Below are positions 38,945 through 47,299 of a DNA stretch of 64,000 nt, piece after piece; position 1 is the first letter of the stretch; the number at the start of each line of letters is the position of its first letter. The stretch is from an uncultured Pelagibacteraceae bacterium (GTDB lineage Bacteria; Pseudomonadota; Alphaproteobacteria; Pelagibacterales; Pelagibacteraceae). A model generated the notes under the pieces. That model was not told the origin of the DNA, did not search any database, and saw nothing but the letters and a program-made list of their open reading frames with translations. A program made the translations under genes and the position numbers. The stretch is from the NCBI GenBank assembly GCA_902574035.1, contig CACGMC010000002.1, positions 202,865 to 266,864 of the forward strand, read 5' to 3'.

Positions 38945-38959
38945 ACAAATCAATATCTA

Positions 38960-38981
38960 CCTCAATACACATAGCTTGAGG
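38960..38981 (-). promoter_or_regulatory. Inverted repeat overlapping the nuoA ribosome binding site
   Basis: On the minus strand CCTCAA is followed ten bases later by TTGAGG, a perfect six-base inverted repeat. The only plausible Shine-Dalgarno sequence for nuoA (GAGG) is in the 3' arm, so a hairpin here would limit translation of the first complex I gene. This is structure by eye; no conservation check was possible. Confidence 0.4.
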
Positions 38982-38995
38982 ATTTTTATATTAAT

Positions 38996-39085
38996 CTTAA
39001 TAAGGATTTATATGATATCTCATAATGAGTCTAGGACAGTTATGTAGCAATTAGTTGATAATGATTCTCAAATCACTTAATAAGG
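38996..39085. repeat. Repeated short motifs in the nuo/methyltransferase intergenic region
   Basis: The 192-base divergent gap holds two exact copies of CTTAATAAGG (38996-39005 and 39076-39085), exactly 80 bases apart. Between them are two near-copies of ATAATGAkTCT (39022-39032 and 39058-39068), 36 bases apart; the first belongs to the palindrome CTCATaATGAG (39019-39029). The nested symmetric arrangement looks like a regulatory region for nuo. I could not place a convincing promoter. Confidence 0.4.
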
Positions 39086-39145
39086 TTCTATAAATGAGCA
39101 TGAAATTTCAGTTTTTCTCAATCAATTTCTAACTTAAAAATAGGA

Positions 39146-39949
39146 ATGTTTTTTTTAAAAGAATATAAGGCAAAAAAAGTAAAAGCACCGGACAATTTCT
39201 CTAATAGAGAGAGAATCATGGCCAGTAAAAATAAAAATTTAATATTTTTATTAAATAAAAGATTTTCATGGATGAGGAAATACATCAAAGGTAAAAAAAC
39301 TATAATCGAATTAGGATCTGGTAATGGATGTATAAAAAAAATAATAGATGGGAAAAAAATTATTTTAACAGATATCACTAAATATCCCTGGATAGATAAA
39401 AAAGTTGATATGATGAAAATAAATTTAGGGAAAAAGTATTTAAAAAAAGTTGATGTTTTTATAATAAATCATTCGCTTCACCATTGTGCAAATCCAGCTC
39501 TGACTCTAGAAAAGATGTCGATATATCTGAAAAAAAATGGTTATGTCTTAATTAATGAACCTGAAACATCCTTTTTTTTAAAATTAATTCAGGTATTACT
39601 GGATGATGAAAGTTGGTCTTTAAAAGCAAAAGTTTTTAGTCGTAAAAATATTTTTAATCCAAAGAGCCCTTGGGTGTCCAATACTGCCGTAGCCCAACTT
39701 TTATTTAAGGATAATAAAAAATTTCAAAAATATTTTCCACAATACAAGATTGAAAAAAATAAGTTGTCAGAATTTACCATTTTTTTGAATTCAGGTGGGG
39801 TAAACTCAAGTTTTTTACATGTTAAACTTAACTGTTTCTTTTTAAAAATACTAAATATTTTTGATAGTATTTTAATCTTTTTTTTGCCCAGTATTTTTGC
39901 TCTAAATAGGACTATAGTTTTAAAAAAGATAAATGAAAATAAAAAATAA
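39146..39949 (+). CDS. Class I SAM-dependent methyltransferase
   Basis: A 267-residue protein with a Rossmann methyltransferase core: motif I IELGSGNG at residues 54-61, the acidic end of strand 2 (LTDI), NHSLHHCANPALTLEKMS at 108-125, and KKNGYVLINEPE. The C-terminal 120 residues are hydrophobic in part and unassigned. The substrate is unknown. The following gene, a membrane GT-C-like protein, overlaps by 17 bases, so a surface sugar or lipid-linked glycan is a reasonable guess. The start is unsure: at 39146 AGGA abuts the ATG with no spacer, and an ATG at 39221 has a purine-rich GAGAGA ahead of it. Confidence 0.78.
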   Translation: MFFLKEYKAKKVKAPDNFSNRERIMASKNKNLIFLLNKRFSWMRKYIKGKKTIIELGSGNGCIKKIIDGKKIILTDITKYPWIDKKVDMMKINLGKKYLKKVDVFIINHSLHHCANPALTLEKMSIYLKKNGYVLINEPETSFFLKLIQVLLDDESWSLKAKVFSRKNIFNPKSPWVSNTAVAQLLFKDNKKFQKYFPQYKIEKNKLSEFTIFLNSGGVNSSFLHVKLNCFFLKILNIFDSILIFFLPSIFALNRTIVLKKINENKK

Positions 39950-41486
39950 AAGTTTATTAACTAAATCCTCGCTAATTTTTTTAATTTTTTTTTCCATAAT
40001 ATTTAATCAACATCATGGATATATAGGAATATTACCTATAGATAGTTTTTTAATTTTTAATTCGGGTTACGATTTAATGAATGGATATTATCCATTTAAA
40101 GATTATTGGACTATTAAAGAGCCATTTATTGATTTAATACAAGCGATTTTTTTTAAAGTATTTGGTGTTTCATGGTTTTCTTACATTTTTCATGCGTCAA
40201 TTTTTAATTGTATTATTACAGTTTGCACTTTTTATTTATTAAAAAAATTTAATTTAGAGAATAAATTTTGTTTTTTTTATTCTATTTGTGTTGCAATATT
40301 ATTTTACCCTACAGCTGGAACACCATTTAGTGATCATCATACTCTAATATTTTGTTTGTTATCTCTTTATTGTTTTATCTTGGCGATTATTAAAAAAAAT
40401 AATACTTACTGGTTTCTGACTCCAATTATTCTTGGATTTTCTTTTTTATCAAAACAGGCGCCAACAATTTACGTTATTTTTGTAATAACAATTTTATCAA
40501 TCATATTTTTTATAAAATCAAAGAGTATATTTAGTTTTATATCTGCATTCATTGGTGCGATGGTATTTTTGATTTTGTTTTTCATTTTGATTTATTTAGG
40601 CAATATTAATTTTAATGATTTTATAATTCAATATTTTTCATATCCACAATCACTTGGAGGAAGTAGATTTGAATGGTTATCGCCATTTGAATTTCAAAGA
40701 ATTATTTGGCGTTATAAATTACAATATTTATCTATAGCAGTATTATTTTATTTAGTAATAAAATTTTCATTCTCAAGAAATAAAAAAGATTTTTCAGATT
40801 ATTTAATTTTATTAAGTATAATTTCCTTTTGCTTACTAACTATAATGCACCAATTGATGACGATAAATGCAATTTTTATTTATTGTTTAATACCAATTTT
40901 TTGTGGTCTCTCTCACGTATATTCCAAAAGGTATTTAAGCAGTGAAAAGATGATAAATCGTTTTTTAATAACTTTAACGCTCTGTTCAACCGTATACTAT
41001 TATTTTAATTATATAAAAAATCGTACTTTCATGGACTTAAGAGGAGTAAACTTAACAAAGTCGATAGACGGAAATAAAATACATCCTAAATTATCAAACA
41101 TTCAATGGATAACTATGTTTTATCCTGATAACCCAGAGGAAGAAATTTCAAATATTGTATTAGCAATTAAAACATTAGAAAAAGATAAAAGTAAAAAAAT
41201 GCTTATAACAGATTATCAATTTATCTCTGTTTTTTTAAAAGAGTATGACTATTCTCCTACAAGATTTTGGTATGATTTTCATGGTTATCCATCAGAAAAT
41301 AATAAGTATTTTAATTACTGGAAGCAGTTTGTTCTGAAAAAGATAAGAAATAATAACATCAAAAGTATTTATGTGTTGAAACCTTTGCACGGTGAAACCA
41401 AACCATTAGAAAATATCTTAAAAGGCTGTTATCAGAGAAAAAATTTTTCTGATGTATTTTACAAATTAATTTTAAAAAATTGCTAA
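39933..41486 (+). CDS. Multi-spanning membrane protein, GT-C glycosyltransferase-like
   Basis: A 517-residue polytopic protein with about ten hydrophobic segments over residues 12-350 and a soluble C-terminal part of about 160 residues. The first extracytoplasmic loop contains PIDSFLIFNSGYDLMNGYYP and later KEPFIDLI; acidic residues in this loop (Asp37, Glu63) are where GT-C enzymes such as ArnT and PMT keep their catalytic acid. No family-specific motif is certain. If it is GT-C it would use a polyprenyl-phosphate sugar donor in the periplasm. Coupling to the methyltransferase suggests a glycan-decorating pair. Confidence 0.6.
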   Translation: MKIKNKSLLTKSSLIFLIFFSIIFNQHHGYIGILPIDSFLIFNSGYDLMNGYYPFKDYWTIKEPFIDLIQAIFFKVFGVSWFSYIFHASIFNCIITVCTFYLLKKFNLENKFCFFYSICVAILFYPTAGTPFSDHHTLIFCLLSLYCFILAIIKKNNTYWFLTPIILGFSFLSKQAPTIYVIFVITILSIIFFIKSKSIFSFISAFIGAMVFLILFFILIYLGNINFNDFIIQYFSYPQSLGGSRFEWLSPFEFQRIIWRYKLQYLSIAVLFYLVIKFSFSRNKKDFSDYLILLSIISFCLLTIMHQLMTINAIFIYCLIPIFCGLSHVYSKRYLSSEKMINRFLITLTLCSTVYYYFNYIKNRTFMDLRGVNLTKSIDGNKIHPKLSNIQWITMFYPDNPEEEISNIVLAIKTLEKDKSKKMLITDYQFISVFLKEYDYSPTRFWYDFHGYPSENNKYFNYWKQFVLKKIRNNNIKSIYVLKPLHGETKPLENILKGCYQRKNFSDVFYKLILKNC

Positions 41487-41505
41487 TTTTAAACTTTAAT
41501 GTTAA

Positions 41506-41583
41506 TGGCGGGAGTGACGGGACTCGAACCCGCGGCCTCCTGCGTGACAGGCAGGCGCTCTAACCAAACTGAGCTACACCCCC
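41506..41583 (-). tRNA. tRNA-Asp (GTC)
   Basis: A 78-base cloverleaf read on the minus strand. The acceptor stem GGGGGTG pairs with CACTCCC (one G-U). The anticodon stem CCTGC/GCAGG has loop CTGTCAC and anticodon GTC. The discriminator is G and CCA is encoded. The T-loop GTTCGAGTCC is seen as its complement. It lies two bases after tRNA-Val, so the two are surely one transcript. Confidence 0.96.
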
Positions 41584-41585
41584 AA

Positions 41586-41661
41586 TGGTGGGTGGTAAAG
41601 GACTCGAACCTATGACCCTCTCGGTGTAAACGAGATGCTCTACCAACTGAGCTAACCACCC
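41586..41661 (-). tRNA. tRNA-Val (TAC)
   Basis: A 76-base cloverleaf on the minus strand. Acceptor stem GGGTGGT/ACCACCC, D-arm GCTCAGTTGGTAGAGC, anticodon loop TTTACAC giving TAC, T-arm with GGTTCGAGTCC, discriminator A and encoded CCA. It is the first of the tRNA-Val/tRNA-Asp pair. Confidence 0.96.
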
Positions 41662-41675
41662 TAAAATTTGTTCGA

Positions 41676-41704
41676 CATATACAATATAATTCCCGTAAAG
41701 TAAA
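41676..41704 (-). promoter_or_regulatory. Probable promoter of the tRNA-Val/tRNA-Asp pair
   Basis: TTTACT (41699-41704) and TATATG (41676-41681) on the minus strand are separated by exactly 17 bases. The predicted start falls about seven to eight bases before the mature 5' end of tRNA-Val, leaving a very short leader. Confidence 0.5.
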
Positions 41705-41708
41705 AATG

Positions 41709-41728
41709 TATTTATAGAGCTATAAATA
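41709..41728. repeat. Near-perfect 20-base palindrome, candidate operator
   Basis: TATTTATAGAGCTATAAATA: nine-base arms around a two-base centre, with every arm position pairing. It lies just upstream of the tRNA promoter -35 box and 19 bases before the zinc-ribbon gene start, between divergent genes. A dimeric repressor site is the natural reading. Low sequence complexity weakens the case somewhat. Confidence 0.45.
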
Positions 41729-41747
41729 AGCTGTATTATTAATAATT

Positions 41748-42308
41748 ATGATTCTTGAATGTAAATCTTGCCAAAAAAAATTTGTTGTTCCGGATAACGC
41801 TATTCCGGCTACTGGCAGATTAGTCCAATGCAGTTCATGTGGAAACAAATGGACACAATTTCCAGTTTCAAAAAAGGTAACTAAAAAATCAAAAACTCCT
41901 CATTCTAAAAATGAAAAAATAGAAAAACCAACTCTAGTTAAATCTAAATTTAAAGAGATAAAAACTTTCGATACAGTAATAAAGAAAAAGAAAAAAATAA
42001 AAAAAAGGTCAGGACCATCAATCTACTCTAAAGAATATCTAGAAAAAAAACATGGTATTAGAATTGATGAAAATTTTAAGAATAATTTAAAAGATAAATC
42101 AAATAAAAAAGTTTCTCAGTCATATTTTGGCTTTTACAGCTACACAATTATATTTCTATTTTTAGTTACGTCGATAATAGGAATTATAAATCTTACTAGG
42201 GAAATTATTATATTCTACTTTCCTTTTACGGAGATCTATATAAAATACTTGTTTGAAAATCTAAATTATTTTGGGATACTTTTAAGAGATACATTTAATT
42301 TATATTAA
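41748..42308 (+). CDS. MJ0042-type zinc-ribbon membrane protein
   Basis: A 186-residue protein. The N-terminus is a zinc ribbon of the MJ0042/zinc_ribbon_5 type, with ligands C5, C8, C28 and C31 (ECKSCQKKF and VQCSSCGNKW). The middle (about 40-120) is a very basic, probably disordered linker (KKKKKIKKRSGPS). The C-terminus has at least one membrane helix (YTIIFLFLVTSIIGIINL). Such proteins are common in alphaproteobacteria but the function is not established. The TAA stop shares the tetranucleotide TTAA with the convergent fusion gene. Confidence 0.8.
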   Translation: MILECKSCQKKFVVPDNAIPATGRLVQCSSCGNKWTQFPVSKKVTKKSKTPHSKNEKIEKPTLVKSKFKEIKTFDTVIKKKKKIKKRSGPSIYSKEYLEKKHGIRIDENFKNNLKDKSNKKVSQSYFGFYSYTIIFLFLVTSIIGIINLTREIIIFYFPFTEIYIKYLFENLNYFGILLRDTFNLY

Positions 42309-44851
42309 TTTTCCAGTTCTTTTATATTAATAAAATTTTTAGATAAATTTGCATTATTCTTTTTAATATCTTTATAGAAATTCCAAGCTAATACGACCAT
42401 AGTATTATTGTTGTTTTTTACTAATTTTTTACTTTTAATAGGTATTTTTACGCCAGGAATAAATTTGTTATGTTTTAAAGAATTATCCTCTACTATAAAA
42501 TCTATTTGATCTGAAATACCATAAAAATTTAGTGCTGTTGTAGCTTTTGCTGGTGCGCCATAACCTATTATTTTTTTATGATCTTTCTTCAGTTTATTAA
42601 AATTTTTAATAATATTTTCTCTTATTTTATAAACTTTTTCCCCAAATTTTTTATATGTACTAAATTTTTTTATTCCAAATTTATTTTCATCATTAATTAA
42701 TTTTTTAACACTCTTTTCAACTTTTTTGTTTTTATCTTTGGAAACGTATATTCTAATTGAACCTCCGTGAGTATCGATTCTTTCTGCTCGATAAATTTTA
42801 GTGTTTAGTCTATTAAAAAAATTATTTAATGATGTTAAAGACCAATAATTGTAATGTTCATGGTATATATTATCAAATGTAAGATCTTTTAAGGTATTGA
42901 GCAAATATTGAACTTCAATGATTATAGTACCTTTTTTATCTAGTAGTTTAAACATACAATCTGCCATCCCTTGAAGATTATCTGAATGTGCAAAAACATT
43001 AGAAGCTAATATCAAATTAGCTCCCTTTTTAATTTTTTTTAAATTTTTATTATTTAAAAAACCATTAAAAGTTTTGATTTTATTTTTGTTAGCACTCTTA
43101 GCTAAATTTTTCGCGGGTTCAACACCTAGTATATTTTTAAAATTTAAGTCTTTAAAGGGTTTGAGTGCTACGCCGTCATTGCTGCCAATATCGATTATAT
43201 ATGATTTTTTTGGTTTTAACTTAAAATCTTTTATATATTTTTGAGCCGCTCTTACAAAATGATCTCTAAAAACTTTTGAAGTAGAGGATGTATACAAATA
43301 ATTTGAAAACATCTTTTTTGGATCTACAGAAACTGATAATTGACAATTGTGACATTTTTCACAATAGTTCATTTCTAGTGGGTAAAGCTCACTCTTATCG
43401 TTTTTATTTTTGATTAAATTATTTGCAAGAGGCTGGTAACCTAAGGAGACTACTCTTTTTAATTTTGTACTTCCGCATGATCTACATTCAAATTTATAAC
43501 AATTCATTAATAGATTTTTCTCATTCTCATCAACGAAAACATGTTTGATAGTATGTGTGATACCATAATTATCATGTTCTCTTTCGCCTCTAACTAAATT
43601 TAAAAAAGTTGTATCTTTAGTAAAAACCATTGTGTGGGCAACATTTGGTTTAATAATTGATAGTTCGCCCTCATTAACAACTTGAGTTACTTTAGGAGAT
43701 CCAGGATTTATAATGTCCTGAAAAACTTCAATTATTTGTCCTTTTGTAAAAAGACACTTTTGTTCTTGTTGTGGATGATAATGATTAGCTCTAATAGTAC
43801 CTTTTTTAGAGCTAATTAAACCTATTAAGTTTATAGGTTCTGTAAGCTCATGATTGCTTATTTTTCCTCTTTTATCTACAAATTCATTGTCACCACTTTT
43901 AACATATTCTAAATCTTTTTTTTTATTTTGATTTGACCATTTTAAAATCATTTCTTTGATGCTTTCATCAAGACTATAAAGAAATTTAAAACCTTTTTTC
44001 TTAATTTTCTTGTTGGAAAGAGAAAACCCTAGATTTGGTATCTCATCATTGGTCTCTCTTAAGACAACTTTAGGATTATATTTTTTACATATTTCTGCTA
44101 CTTCCTTAACTGTAACAGTATCTTTGGTTAAATTAAATATTTCCTTATTAATATCTTTTTTTTCTTCCACAAATTTAAAACATCTAGCTACATCTATTAA
44201 AGGCACTAAACTCTTTATTTGTTTTCCTCCAGAAAATAATTTTAAAACTCCATTCTGAGAAGCGATCTTTGAAAATAAATTTGGCATTATATCAATTCGC
44301 ATTGTATCAGTAGAATATCCATACACAGAGCCTAGTCTTAATATTACATAATTTTTTCCAGACTCTTTTAGTTGCTTCTCGTTATAATCTTTTGATTTTG
44401 CATAAGATAAAACTGGAGAAGTAATTTCTTCTTCTAAAATATCTTTCTTAACTTCATTTATTCCTTCATAAACAACATGGGTTGACGGCATTACTATTTT
44501 GCAATCATCTGATATAACATTCAAAATATTTTGAGTTCCCTGTTCTGCATTAAGCTTTATCTCGTTGTTAATTTGATCATTACTCTCGCTTTTTACTCTT
44601 GGCACATTTGTGATACCTGCCAAATGATGAACAACGTCTGCATCTCCACAGTAATGTTTTATTAAATCTTTATCTAAAATATCACCTTGTACAAAGTTAA
44701 TATTCCAGTTTCTTAGCTGATTAACCCTTTCAGAAATAAATCTATTATCAATTACTGTGATTTCATCATTCCAACTATAACCTGAATAGATTTTGCATAA
44801 CTCAGTGCCAATGTATCCTAAGCCACCAGTAATAATAATTTTCTTTCCCAT
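42305..44851 (-). CDS. Three-module fusion: NAD-dependent sugar epimerase/dehydratase + cupin + C-methyltransferase
   Basis: One 848-residue frame with three recognisable enzymes. Residues 1-305 are an extended SDR: GGLGYIG at 9-15, active-site YAKSK (Y150, K154), LRLGSVYG. Residues about 325-445 are a WxcM/FdtA-like cupin with NHYHPQQEQKCLF (357-368), FTKGQIIEVF and PNVAHTMVF. Residues about 452-848 match the NDP-sugar C-methyltransferase family (TylC3/NovU type): zinc-binding CRSCG (456-460) and YCEKC (496-500), SAM motif IDIGSNDG (553-560), HEHYNYW near 664 and the C-terminal IGYGAPAKATTAL. It probably makes a branched or modified nucleotide sugar for surface glycans. The frame is continuous with no sign of frameshift. 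It follows lon by 58 bases. Confidence 0.85.
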   Translation of the reverse strand: MGKKIIITGGLGYIGTELCKIYSGYSWNDEITVIDNRFISERVNQLRNWNINFVQGDILDKDLIKHYCGDADVVHHLAGITNVPRVKSESNDQINNEIKLNAEQGTQNILNVISDDCKIVMPSTHVVYEGINEVKKDILEEEITSPVLSYAKSKDYNEKQLKESGKNYVILRLGSVYGYSTDTMRIDIMPNLFSKIASQNGVLKLFSGGKQIKSLVPLIDVARCFKFVEEKKDINKEIFNLTKDTVTVKEVAEICKKYNPKVVLRETNDEIPNLGFSLSNKKIKKKGFKFLYSLDESIKEMILKWSNQNKKKDLEYVKSGDNEFVDKRGKISNHELTEPINLIGLISSKKGTIRANHYHPQQEQKCLFTKGQIIEVFQDIINPGSPKVTQVVNEGELSIIKPNVAHTMVFTKDTTFLNLVRGEREHDNYGITHTIKHVFVDENEKNLLMNCYKFECRSCGSTKLKRVVSLGYQPLANNLIKNKNDKSELYPLEMNYCEKCHNCQLSVSVDPKKMFSNYLYTSSTSKVFRDHFVRAAQKYIKDFKLKPKKSYIIDIGSNDGVALKPFKDLNFKNILGVEPAKNLAKSANKNKIKTFNGFLNNKNLKKIKKGANLILASNVFAHSDNLQGMADCMFKLLDKKGTIIIEVQYLLNTLKDLTFDNIYHEHYNYWSLTSLNNFFNRLNTKIYRAERIDTHGGSIRIYVSKDKNKKVEKSVKKLINDENKFGIKKFSTYKKFGEKVYKIRENIIKNFNKLKKDHKKIIGYGAPAKATTALNFYGISDQIDFIVEDNSLKHNKFIPGVKIPIKSKKLVKNNNNTMVVLAWNFYKDIKKNNANLSKNFINIKELEN

Positions 44852-44866
44852 GGAAAATAAATTTAC

Positions 44867-44883
44867 TCTAAATATTATTTAGA
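44867..44883 (-). other. Short stem-loop between lon and the fusion gene
   Basis: TCTAAAT-AAT-ATTTAGA gives a seven-base stem with a three-base loop, 27 bases after the lon stop and 15 before the fusion gene ATG. It is AT-rich and not followed by a clean T-run, so it is at best a weak terminator or leader structure. Confidence 0.3.
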
Positions 44884-44909
44884 AACAATAATGTTTATAT
44901 CTTAATTGC

Positions 44910-47294
44910 TTAATTAATAGGAGCTTTTGACTCTTCCTTAGTTTTATTTTTTGATAATTGTTCAACTTCTACCCATTCTACTCTTTTAAGGTTTTTTGTT
45001 AAAGCAATCTTTAAAACATCATCAACATTTTTTACAGGTATAATTTCCATATGTTTTTTAATTGAATCTGGAACTTCAGCAAGATCTTTTTTATTTTCTA
45101 TCGGTATTAAAACTTTTTTGATCCCAGCCCTGTGAGCTGCTAAAAGTTTTTCTTTCAATCCCCCGATTGGTAAAACTAAGCCTCTCAAGGTGACTTCTCC
45201 TGTCATTGCTACTTTTTTATCAACTGGTATCTCAGTAATAGCAGAGACAATTGAGGTTACCATTGCTATACCTGCAGAAGGTCCATCTTTAGGAGTGGCT
45301 CCTTCCGGGACATGAATATGAAAATCTTTTTTATCAAAAATTGGTGGTATTATTCCGAATTCTAAACTTTTTGATCTTATATAAGATTTTGCAGCTTTTA
45401 CTGATTCTTGCATAACTTCACCTAGTTTACCTGTAATTTGCATTTTACCCTTACCAGGCATGACAGCAGACTCTATTTTCAAAATCTCACCTCCAACTTC
45501 AGTCCAAGCTAACCCTGTTACAACGCCAATTCTATTTTCTTCTTCTATTTCTCCGTACTTAAATTTTTGAACTCCTAAAAAATTGCTTAATTCTTTTTCG
45601 CTCAGTGATGTATTTACTTTTTCTTTTGCATCAATTTTTTTTACTAGTTTTCTTGCGATTTTAGCAATTTCCCTCTCTAAATTTCTTACTCCAGACTCTC
45701 TAGTATAGTTTCTTATTATTTTTCTATTGACGTCTTCACTTAACTTCCATTCTTCATTTTTTAATCCGTTGTTTTTACTTTGTTTTGGAATCAAATACTT
45801 TTGAGAAATATTCACTTTCTCATCCTCTGTGTAACCTGATATTCTTATCACTTCCATTCTATCTAGAAGTGGAGGTAGAATATTTAAAGTATTAGCCGTT
45901 GTTACGAACATTACATCAGATAAATCGTAATCAACCTCTAAATAATGATCGTTAAATTCTTTATTTTGTTCAGGATCTAAAGCTTCAAGTAAAGCTGAAG
46001 ATGGATCTCCTCTATAGTCGTTACCTACCTTGTCAATTTCATCTAATAAGAATAATGGATTTTTTGATCCAGCCTTTTTCATCATTTGAATTATTTTTCC
46101 AGGTAATGATCCAATATAAGTTCTTCTATGACCCCTTATTTCAGCTTCATCTCTAATTCCTCCTAAAGAAATTCTTATAAACTTTCTATTTGTAGCTTTT
46201 GCTATAGATTTGCCTAAAGAAGTTTTACCTACACCTGGAGGACCAACTAGGCAAAGTATAGGTCCTTTCATTTTTTGAATTCTTTTTTGAACAGCTAAAA
46301 ATTCTATTATTCTTTCTTTAACTTTGTCTAAGCCATAGTGATCTTCGTCAAGAATTTTTTGTGCTGAGCTTAAATCTGTATTTATTTTTGTTTTTTCTGA
46401 CCAAGGTAATTCTGTCATCCAATCAAGATAATTTCTTACCACCGTTGCCTCTGCTGACATGGGACTCATTGATTTCAATTTTTTTAATTCAGAAAAACAT
46501 TTTTCTTGGGCAATTTTCGGCATTTTGGCTTTTGTTATAGCTTTGGAGATGCTGGCAATTTCATCTTTTCCTTCATCAATCTCTCCAAGTTCTTTTTGAA
46601 TAGCTTTTAATTGCTCATTCAGATAGTACTCTCTTTGCGTTTTTTCCATTTGAGTTTTAACTCTTCCCCTGATTTTCTTTTCAACAGATATCACGCTAGT
46701 TTCCTTATTGACAATCTCGTAAATTTTTTCCAATCTTTTTCTTAAGTCCCTAATTTCGAGAATTTCTTGTTTTTGAAAAATTTTTATGTTTAAGTTGGCT
46801 GCAATATTGTCTGCTATTATTTTTGCATCTTTTGAATTTTTAATAATATTGAGATTTTCAGTAAAATCTTTTTTATTTAAAACAATTAATTTTTCAAACC
46901 TTTTAACAAGTCCTTGTGCATAAACATCTAAATCTTTTGAGACATTTGTATCTGCAGCTATTTCAACATTGCATTTTAAAAAAGTATTTTCATTTGTTAT
47001 ATTTGTTATTTTTACTCTCTTCTGTCCTTCAACAAGCACCTTCACAGTTCCGTCGGGTAATTTTAAAAGTTGAAGAACTTTGCTCAAACATCCAAAAGAA
47101 AATAAATCTTTTTCGGAAGGGTCATCGGTTTCTGAATTTTTCTGAGCGACTAGAATTATTGACTTATCTGTTTTCATTGCTTCTTGTAAGGCTTTGATTG
47201 ACTTTTCTCTGCCAACAAACAATGGAACTACAATTGATGGAAAAATGACTATATCTCTAAGGGGCAGTAAAGGTTTTGTATATGTGACGTCCAT
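44910..47294 (-). CDS. lon: ATP-dependent protease Lon
   Basis: Homohexameric AAA+ serine protease degrading damaged and regulatory proteins. The 794 residues have the LonA layout: N-terminal substrate domain (LPLRDIVIFPSIVVPLFVGR), AAA+ module with Walker A GPPGVGKTS and Walker B FLLDEIDKV, and the C-terminal protease with catalytic Ser in PKDGPSAGIAM and Lys in GGLKEKLLAAHRAG. There is no Shine-Dalgarno sequence before the ATG, and the putative -10 is only five bases upstream. It belongs to the tig-clpP-clpX-lon order. Confidence 0.97.
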   Translation of the reverse strand: MDVTYTKPLLPLRDIVIFPSIVVPLFVGREKSIKALQEAMKTDKSIILVAQKNSETDDPSEKDLFSFGCLSKVLQLLKLPDGTVKVLVEGQKRVKITNITNENTFLKCNVEIAADTNVSKDLDVYAQGLVKRFEKLIVLNKKDFTENLNIIKNSKDAKIIADNIAANLNIKIFQKQEILEIRDLRKRLEKIYEIVNKETSVISVEKKIRGRVKTQMEKTQREYYLNEQLKAIQKELGEIDEGKDEIASISKAITKAKMPKIAQEKCFSELKKLKSMSPMSAEATVVRNYLDWMTELPWSEKTKINTDLSSAQKILDEDHYGLDKVKERIIEFLAVQKRIQKMKGPILCLVGPPGVGKTSLGKSIAKATNRKFIRISLGGIRDEAEIRGHRRTYIGSLPGKIIQMMKKAGSKNPLFLLDEIDKVGNDYRGDPSSALLEALDPEQNKEFNDHYLEVDYDLSDVMFVTTANTLNILPPLLDRMEVIRISGYTEDEKVNISQKYLIPKQSKNNGLKNEEWKLSEDVNRKIIRNYTRESGVRNLEREIAKIARKLVKKIDAKEKVNTSLSEKELSNFLGVQKFKYGEIEEENRIGVVTGLAWTEVGGEILKIESAVMPGKGKMQITGKLGEVMQESVKAAKSYIRSKSLEFGIIPPIFDKKDFHIHVPEGATPKDGPSAGIAMVTSIVSAITEIPVDKKVAMTGEVTLRGLVLPIGGLKEKLLAAHRAGIKKVLIPIENKKDLAEVPDSIKKHMEIIPVKNVDDVLKIALTKNLKRVEWVEVEQLSKNKTKEESKAPIN

Positions 47295-47299
47295 GCTTA

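Noticed and set aside
38934-38972. 12-codon upstream ORF overlapping the nuoA start
   Set aside because: No ribosome binding site and short enough to arise by chance; not reported as a leader peptide.
39118-39378. 86-residue minus-strand ORF opposite the methyltransferase
   Set aside because: Hydrophobic antisense shadow; the plus-strand frame has clear methyltransferase motifs.
41470-41500. AAAATT-GCT-AATTTT inverted repeat after the GT-C-like gene as a terminator
   Set aside because: Only A/T pairs, overlaps the stop codon, and short AT palindromes are frequent in this composition.
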